64,000 nt of DNA from Pannonibacter phragmitetus DSM 14782 (GTDB lineage: Bacteria; Pseudomonadota; Alphaproteobacteria; Rhizobiales; Stappiaceae), in contig NZ_KB908230.1 in assembly GCF_000382365.1 (NCBI RefSeq), positions 1 through 64,000 on the forward strand, written 5' to 3'. Below are positions 59,802 to 64,000 of the stretch, piece after piece. A program made the position numbers and the translations under genes. Under the pieces are notes generated by a model that saw only the letters and a list, made by a program, of their open reading frames with translations, made no database searches and had not been told where the DNA came from. The stretch's first letter is position 1. Every line of letters begins with the position of its first letter.

Positions 59802-61838
59802 TTAGAAGCGCAGGCTCAGTTCGGCGTTGACCGAATGGGACTGGGCGTTGCGGCGCAGTTCGCCGCCGTAGGACAGCTTGCCGGTCAGCTTCTGGCTGGC
59901 ATTGGTGGCGGCAACACCAAGGTTGAGCCGCCCGATATCGCGGCCGAGATCGGGAGCTGCGCTGTTGATGGAGCGGCCCAGCATCTGAACATTCCGGCCG
60001 GCGGCCACAGGGCCCAGGGCGCGGGCATAGGCGATGTCCATCATCGGCGTCACGCTGTAGCTGCCCAGTGCGATGGGCGTGGCCGACAGGCGCAGGCCAA
60101 CGCCGGTTTCCGAGCCCGTTGAGGTGGTGCTGCGCAGGCTGACGTTGAACACGTCGGCGCCTGTTTCGTTGCCCGATCCGAGCCACTGATGGCGGACGCG
60201 GCCGTGCACATAGGGGCGTGCCAGAAGGCCCTCGGTCTCGAAGGTCATGCCGATACGTGCAGAGGCAGACAGGCCGAGATCCGTGGTCTTCGTCTGGCCA
60301 TTGACGGCCAGGCTGGTGCCTGAACCGGTGATGTTGTTGCGGTCGAGCGTATTCTCGAAGCGCGAGAAGCTGGACGCGGCTTCGAGGAAATAGCGGTCAT
60401 AGGTATAGCCGCCATAGATCAGGGCATGGAGGCCGCTGATACGGGCCCGGTCACCGCCGCCATGCATGGACGAGGTGCTGAAGCCGCCGGCTGCACCAAG
60501 ACGCAGGTTCTCGGTTGCGATGAACTCACCGCCCACCAGAAGGCCCGCGCTGCGGCTGGTGGAGGAGGCGGAGGTGGAGGTGCCGTCCATCAGGCTGACG
60601 CCCGCCAGCGACTGCACCCAGAAGCGGCGGCTCGCTTCGCTGGGCGCTGCCCCATTGGTAGAAACGGCAACAGCAGGCCCCGCCGGATCCAGCAGTGCGC
60701 TGGCACGCTGCTCGGTGATGCCCATGACCTGGTTGACGGCCTGCGTCTGCACCTGTGCGGTCTGTGAGAAGGATGACACCTTTCTGACGTCATTCGTGCT
60801 CGTCAGCCGGTCGAGGTTGAGCAGACCCCAGCCGTATTGCCTGTCGATACCGGCTGCGCCGATATCCGAGGCGGTCAGCAGCACGAGACGGGCCAGCTGC
60901 TCCGGCGTGGCGTTGGGGTACATCTGCTGGGCGATAGCCAGCGCACCCGTGACGTGCGGCGTGGCCATCGATGTCCCGGAGAAGCGCACATAACCACCGG
61001 TGTTGGCCGTGGAGTAGATGCCGTCATTGTCCTGATCGTCACCGCCGCCGGGCGCTGCCAGACACCACATCATCGTGACGCCGCAGTGATTGGAATAGGC
61101 AGGCGAGGTGCCATCGCGGCCCACGGAGGTCACTGCAATCCAGTTGGGTGTCAGTTCCGGGTAGAGATAGGGCATGGCGGCCTGAACACCGGCATCGGTT
61201 GCCCCGTCATTGCCGGTTGCCCAGACAAGCACTGCGCCCCGGCGCGCAGCTTCACGTGCCGCTGCCAGAAGTTCGGCATCGTCCTCTTCGAAGGACGCCC
61301 GGTCGGCTGCCAGATCGCCTGAGGGCACATAGACGTAGCTGCCCCAGGAATTGTTGAAGATCCGGATGCCGTTGTTGAGGCCATATTCGAGCACCCGGGC
61401 GGCGTATTCGTTCTCGATCTTGCCATCGTCATCCATGATGGCGAGGTTCACGAGCTTGGCCCCCGGTGCAACGCCCATCATGCCGAAACCGTTGGCTGAT
61501 GCACCGATGATCCCGGCCACATGGGTGCCGTGGCCGTCGGCATCGGTGAAGGTCGCCATTTCTTCAAAGCCATTGAAGTTCAGGCCACTGAGGTTGGCGA
61601 TCAGGTCCGGATGGCTGGCGAGAATGCCCGTATCAAGGACGCCAACCGTGACGCCGGCCCCGGTGTAGCCACGGGAATGCGCGATCGGGGCGCCGGTCAT
61701 CAGCAGCCCCCACTGGGCATCATATTCGTTGACCGGCACAAGTGGTGCCGCCTGCAAAGCTGCCGCGCCAAAGAAGAGGGTGGATGCTGCCGTGGCACCG
61801 AGAAGTGCGGCACGCAGAAAATGTAAGTGTGTACGCAT
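59802..61838 (-). CDS. Subtilisin-like serine protease autotransporter
   Basis: 678 residues. Signal peptide about 1-31 (LLGATAASTLFFGAAALQAA). An S8 peptidase follows: D69 in GVTVGVLDTGI, H103 in DADGHGTHVAGIIG, oxyanion N210 in VLVWATGND and S290 in RFSGTSMATPHVTG. A linker leads to a C-terminal autotransporter barrel of about 260 residues (FWVQSLAGVSLMDG onwards), ending NAELSLRF with the terminal Phe used by the BAM machinery. The enzyme is therefore exported and displayed on or released from the outer membrane. Compared with large S8 autotransporters it is short: there is no long beta-helix passenger. Single gene with its own terminators. Confidence 0.94.
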   Translation of the reverse strand: MRTHLHFLRAALLGATAASTLFFGAAALQAAPLVPVNEYDAQWGLLMTGAPIAHSRGYTGAGVTVGVLDTGILASHPDLIANLSGLNFNGFEEMATFTDADGHGTHVAGIIGASANGFGMMGVAPGAKLVNLAIMDDDGKIENEYAARVLEYGLNNGIRIFNNSWGSYVYVPSGDLAADRASFEEDDAELLAAAREAARRGAVLVWATGNDGATDAGVQAAMPYLYPELTPNWIAVTSVGRDGTSPAYSNHCGVTMMWCLAAPGGGDDQDNDGIYSTANTGGYVRFSGTSMATPHVTGALAIAQQMYPNATPEQLARLVLLTASDIGAAGIDRQYGWGLLNLDRLTSTNDVRKVSSFSQTAQVQTQAVNQVMGITEQRASALLDPAGPAVAVSTNGAAPSEASRRFWVQSLAGVSLMDGTSTSASSTSRSAGLLVGGEFIATENLRLGAAGGFSTSSMHGGGDRARISGLHALIYGGYTYDRYFLEAASSFSRFENTLDRNNITGSGTSLAVNGQTKTTDLGLSASARIGMTFETEGLLARPYVHGRVRHQWLGSGNETGADVFNVSLRSTTSTGSETGVGLRLSATPIALGSYSVTPMMDIAYARALGPVAAGRNVQMLGRSINSAAPDLGRDIGRLNLGVAATNASQKLTGKLSYGGELRRNAQSHSVNAELSLRF

Positions 61839-61941
61839 GTCAGCCCTGAAAACCGCTTAAACTGTCTTTGTATCTCTCAAGATTGAACATCGTGCAATCA
61901 ACGTCCGGTGATGGTAGTTTTTGGGTTGATCTGAAAACAAA
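61839..61941 (-). promoter_or_regulatory. Upstream region of the subtilase gene
   Basis: A short AT-rich leader of about 100 bases. It lies behind the strong terminator of the Bax-inhibitor gene, so the promoter of the subtilase gene must be here. No confident -35/-10 pair was assigned. Confidence 0.4.
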
Positions 61942-61968
61942 AAGGGCGCGGAGGTGATCCGCGCCCTT
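61942..61968 (-). terminator. Rho-independent terminator of the Bax-inhibitor-1 family gene
   Basis: Perfect 11-bp stem AAGGGCGCGGA/TCCGCGCCCTT, loop of five bases, followed on the minus strand by TTTGTTTTC. 23 bases after the stop at 61992. Confidence 0.85.
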
Positions 61969-61991
61969 GCTGTATCTTGTCTGCCTTGCGC

Positions 61992-62774
61992 TTATTCGCG
62001 GTTGCCGAACAGCTGCAGCAGCATGACGAAGAGGTTGATGAAGTCAAGGTAGAGGCGCAGGGCACCCATGATCGACTTCTTGGTGGCCACTTCGCCAGTG
62101 TCACCCTCGTAGTACATTTCCTTGATCTGCTGGGTGTCATAGGCGGTGAGGCCTGCGAACACCAGCACGCCGATCACCGAGACAGCGAACTGCAGGGCGG
62201 AGGACGCCAGGAAGATGTTGACCACCGAGGCGATGATGATGCCGATCAGGCCCATCACCAGGAACGAGCCCCAGCCCGACAGGTCCTTCTTGGTGGTGTA
62301 GCCGTAGAGGCTCAGCGCACCGAAGGAAGCTGCGGTGATGAAGAACACGCGTGCGATCGATCCGCCCGTGTAGACAAGGAAGATCGAGGACAGGGACGCA
62401 CCCATGAGGGCGGCATAGACCCAGAAGCTGACCTGCGCGGTCGAGGCGCTCATGGACTGGATGCGCATGGAGAGGAAGAGCACCATGCCTATCGGAGCCA
62501 GCATAATCAGCCACTTCAGCGGCGAGGCATAGAGCGCATAGCCAAGCTGCGAGAGCATCGTGCCATTGCCGAGAACGGCAGCGGCGGCTGCCGGATCAGT
62601 GGTCGTCGCAAACTGGGCAAGGCCCAGGGCGATGAATCCAGTGATGGCAAGACCGATGGTCATGTAGTTGTAGACGCCCAGCATATAAGAGCGCAGGCCC
62701 TGGTCAATGCCGGCATCGGCGTAGCGGCCGGCGACCGCGTACGGTGCTTCATTTTTCCGGTCGAACGTCGACAT
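61992..62774 (-). CDS. Bax inhibitor-1/YccA-family membrane protein
   Basis: A 260-residue inner-membrane protein with seven predicted helices. The N-terminus is soluble (MSTFDRKNEAPYAVAGRYAD); the conserved end is LVFAGLTAYDTQQIKEMYYE, followed by LYLDFINLFVMLLQLFG, which is typical of the bacterial BI-1 (YbhL/YccA) group. Members are pH-sensitive calcium leak channels or modulators of FtsH proteolysis. Start at 62774; the first ATG at 62792 adds six residues. Confidence 0.92.
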   Translation of the reverse strand: MSTFDRKNEAPYAVAGRYADAGIDQGLRSYMLGVYNYMTIGLAITGFIALGLAQFATTTDPAAAAAVLGNGTMLSQLGYALYASPLKWLIMLAPIGMVLFLSMRIQSMSASTAQVSFWVYAALMGASLSSIFLVYTGGSIARVFFITAASFGALSLYGYTTKKDLSGWGSFLVMGLIGIIIASVVNIFLASSALQFAVSVIGVLVFAGLTAYDTQQIKEMYYEGDTGEVATKKSIMGALRLYLDFINLFVMLLQLFGNRE

Positions 62775-62934
62775 GTATTGTTTCCCCTTCATGGTTACGC
62801 GGGAGGGACACTCCCAAACCGCCTCGACGGACTAGTCCGTTTGCAGAAGAATATGGGCGGGGTTCCGCCATCGCACAAGGGCAAATGGTCCAAAAAATGC
62901 TGCTGCGAAGATTACAAAATCTCCACCTTGTGCC

Positions 62935-62960
62935 GCTGGCGCCCGTCAGAGGGCGCCAGC
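62935..62960 (-). terminator. Hairpin terminator after the ABC permease gene
   Basis: Perfect 10-bp stem GCTGGCGCCC/GGGCGCCAGC with a GTCAGA loop, 16 bases after the permease stop codon. No U-tract. Confidence 0.6.
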
Positions 62961-62976
62961 ATTGCGTCTTTTCCGG

Positions 62977-64000
62977 TCACAGATTGCGCAGCACGGGGGC
63001 AGGTTTCTTGCCCAGCACGCGCCATGTGCCGATGAGGCCGAAGCCGACGGTCAGCACCAGCGCAGCAAGGGCGGCCGTAACAGCGGTGCCTGGCAGCAGT
63101 GTGAAGGACCCGTTCATCACCTGCGTGATCACGAACCAGGCGGCAATGGACCCGGCCAACACTGCAAAGACCGCCGTGCCGAGGCCGAGCATCGCATATT
63201 CCATCGCATAGGCGCCGGTCAGCCGGGCGCGGGTGGCGCCCAGCGTCTTGAGGATCACCGCGTCATAGATGCGGCTGCGGTTTCCGGCCGCCAGCGCTCC
63301 GGCCAGCACCAGAATGCTGGAGATGAGCGTGATGGCGGAGGCGGCCCGGATGGCGACGGCGAGCTGGGCGACAAGATCATTGATCTGCGCCAGTGCATCC
63401 TTGACGCGGATGGCCGTCACGGTGGGGAAGGCGGAGGAAACCGATTTCAGCAGAGACAACTCCCGCTCGGCCGGCGCATCCGGGTCCCAGGTTACGGTCA
63501 TCAGGAAGGCGTGCGGGGCGCCGGCGAAGGTGTTGGAAGAGAACACCATGACGAAATTGATGGCGAGCGATTCCCATTCCACCTTGCGGGTGTTGGCGAT
63601 CTTCGCGGTGATTTCCCGGCCCAGCACATTGACGGTGATCCGGTCGCCGACGGCCAGCCCCAACTCGGTTGCCAGTTCATCATCGAAGGAGACCAGCGGC
63701 TCGCCGCTGTAGCCCTCCGGCCACCACTCCCCTTTCATCAGCGTGGAATTGGCCGGGAGGCTGTCCTGATAGGTGATGCCCCGGTCGCCGCGCAGCACCC
63801 AGGCGGCACTGGCCGGCGGGGTGATCTGGTTGACCGGCACATCCTTGAGGCTGACGAGCCGCCCGCGCAGCATGGGTACGCTCTGGATCTTCGCGTCCCC
63901 GGCGTCCTGCTGCAGCAGGGTGGCGAAGGCGTCGCGTTCGGTGCTCTGGATGTCGATGAAGAAGAAGCTCGGGGCCTTCTCGGCAATCGTCGCCGTCAGC
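62977..64000 (-). CDS. FtsX-type ABC transporter permease, C-terminal part, cut by window end
   Basis: The frame is open from 63999 down to the stop at 62977, about 340 residues, starting LTATIAEKAPSFFFIDIQST beyond the internal ATG at 63873. It has the MacB/FtsX-type periplasmic region (GEPLVSFDDELATELGLAVG) and three C-terminal helices: ITLISSILVLAGALAAGNRS, the KTLGATRARL coupling motif, and the last pair ending in GLIGTWRVLGKKPAPVL. It resembles the large YbbP-like permeases whose partner ATPase is YbbA; these act on envelope lipids or lipoproteins, and the exact function is not known. The N-terminal half and the ATPase gene are outside the window. Confidence 0.88.
   Translation of the reverse strand, partial: LTATIAEKAPSFFFIDIQSTERDAFATLLQQDAGDAKIQSVPMLRGRLVSLKDVPVNQITPPASAAWVLRGDRGITYQDSLPANSTLMKGEWWPEGYSGEPLVSFDDELATELGLAVGDRITVNVLGREITAKIANTRKVEWESLAINFVMVFSSNTFAGAPHAFLMTVTWDPDAPAERELSLLKSVSSAFPTVTAIRVKDALAQINDLVAQLAVAIRAASAITLISSILVLAGALAAGNRSRIYDAVILKTLGATRARLTGAYAMEYAMLGLGTAVFAVLAGSIAAWFVITQVMNGSFTLLPGTAVTAALAALVLTVGFGLIGTWRVLGKKPAPVLRNL

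Noticed and set aside
1-64000. CRISPR arrays, rRNA genes, prophage modules
   Set aside because: No regularly spaced repeats, no rRNA sequence and no phage structural or integrase genes were seen.

Overview
The window is chromosomal DNA of a GC-rich alphaproteobacterium, most likely of the order Hyphomicrobiales (Rhizobiales). This rests on gene content: the order hemC-hemD-mitofilin-like-hemY, sppA directly followed by ihfB, tsaD near gpsA-yciI-EVE, a DUF2794 gene, a urtABCDE urea transporter, a FosX homologue next to phosphonate genes, and IS256 and IS1380 relics. The species cannot be named from the sequence alone.

Layout. 1-900: tail of an IS256-type transposase, a stretch without a convincing gene, and a small nested-palindrome repeat. 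0.9-10.3 kb, mostly minus strand: a lipocalin-like protein, leuB, a PLP-dependent threonine/serine dehydratase, an M20 amidohydrolase, a protein methyltransferase, EVE, YciI, gpsA, a NUDIX hydrolase, a RES/Xre toxin-antitoxin pair and tsaD. 10.5-15.9 kb: heme operon hemC-hemD-mitofilin-like-hemY. 16.2-20.1 kb: tRNA-Thr(CGT), then an accessory patch (IS1380 relic, acetyltransferase, LysE exporter, truncated acetyltransferase) held between two direct repeats of about 330 bp, the second of which is the 5' part of a membrane-protein gene. 20.3-29.6 kb: an SLC13-type transporter convergent with a six-gene leucine/isovalerate catabolic operon (TetR, MCC beta, MCC alpha, acyl-CoA ligase, HMG-CoA lyase, methylglutaconyl-CoA hydratase). 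30-34.3 kb: MltB-type lytic transglycosylase, a small membrane protein, sppA-ihfB-lapA-like, and a TRIC-type channel.

34.4-45.4 kb is the most striking region. A LuxR-type response regulator and a 1145-residue permease/histidine-kinase/receiver hybrid are transcribed away from the urea ABC transporter urtABCDE. The layout suggests a transporter-like sensor for a small nitrogen compound that controls the neighbouring high-affinity uptake system. A clean inverted repeat in the shared intergenic region is a candidate regulator site. Two copies of a 180-bp palindromic repeat sit inside the urt operon.

45.5-64 kb: an AsmA-like protein; a partial phosphonate cluster (phnN, phnM, a DUF1045 2H-phosphoesterase-like protein, FosX-like) divergent from phnF, without the C-P lyase core; a CYTH-CHAD protein; a cupin; a cysteine-cluster protein; tRNA-Leu(CAA); a YqaA-type membrane protein; dsbB; a zincin-like metallopeptidase; ppa; a GNAT; a candidate terminator-ended small RNA; DUF2794; a subtilase autotransporter; a Bax-inhibitor-1 family protein; and the 3' part of a FtsX-type ABC permease cut by the window edge. 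Much of the window is ordinary core metabolism. The accessory signals are the repeats, the 16.6-19.3 kb insertion, the toxin-antitoxin pair and the split phn cluster.
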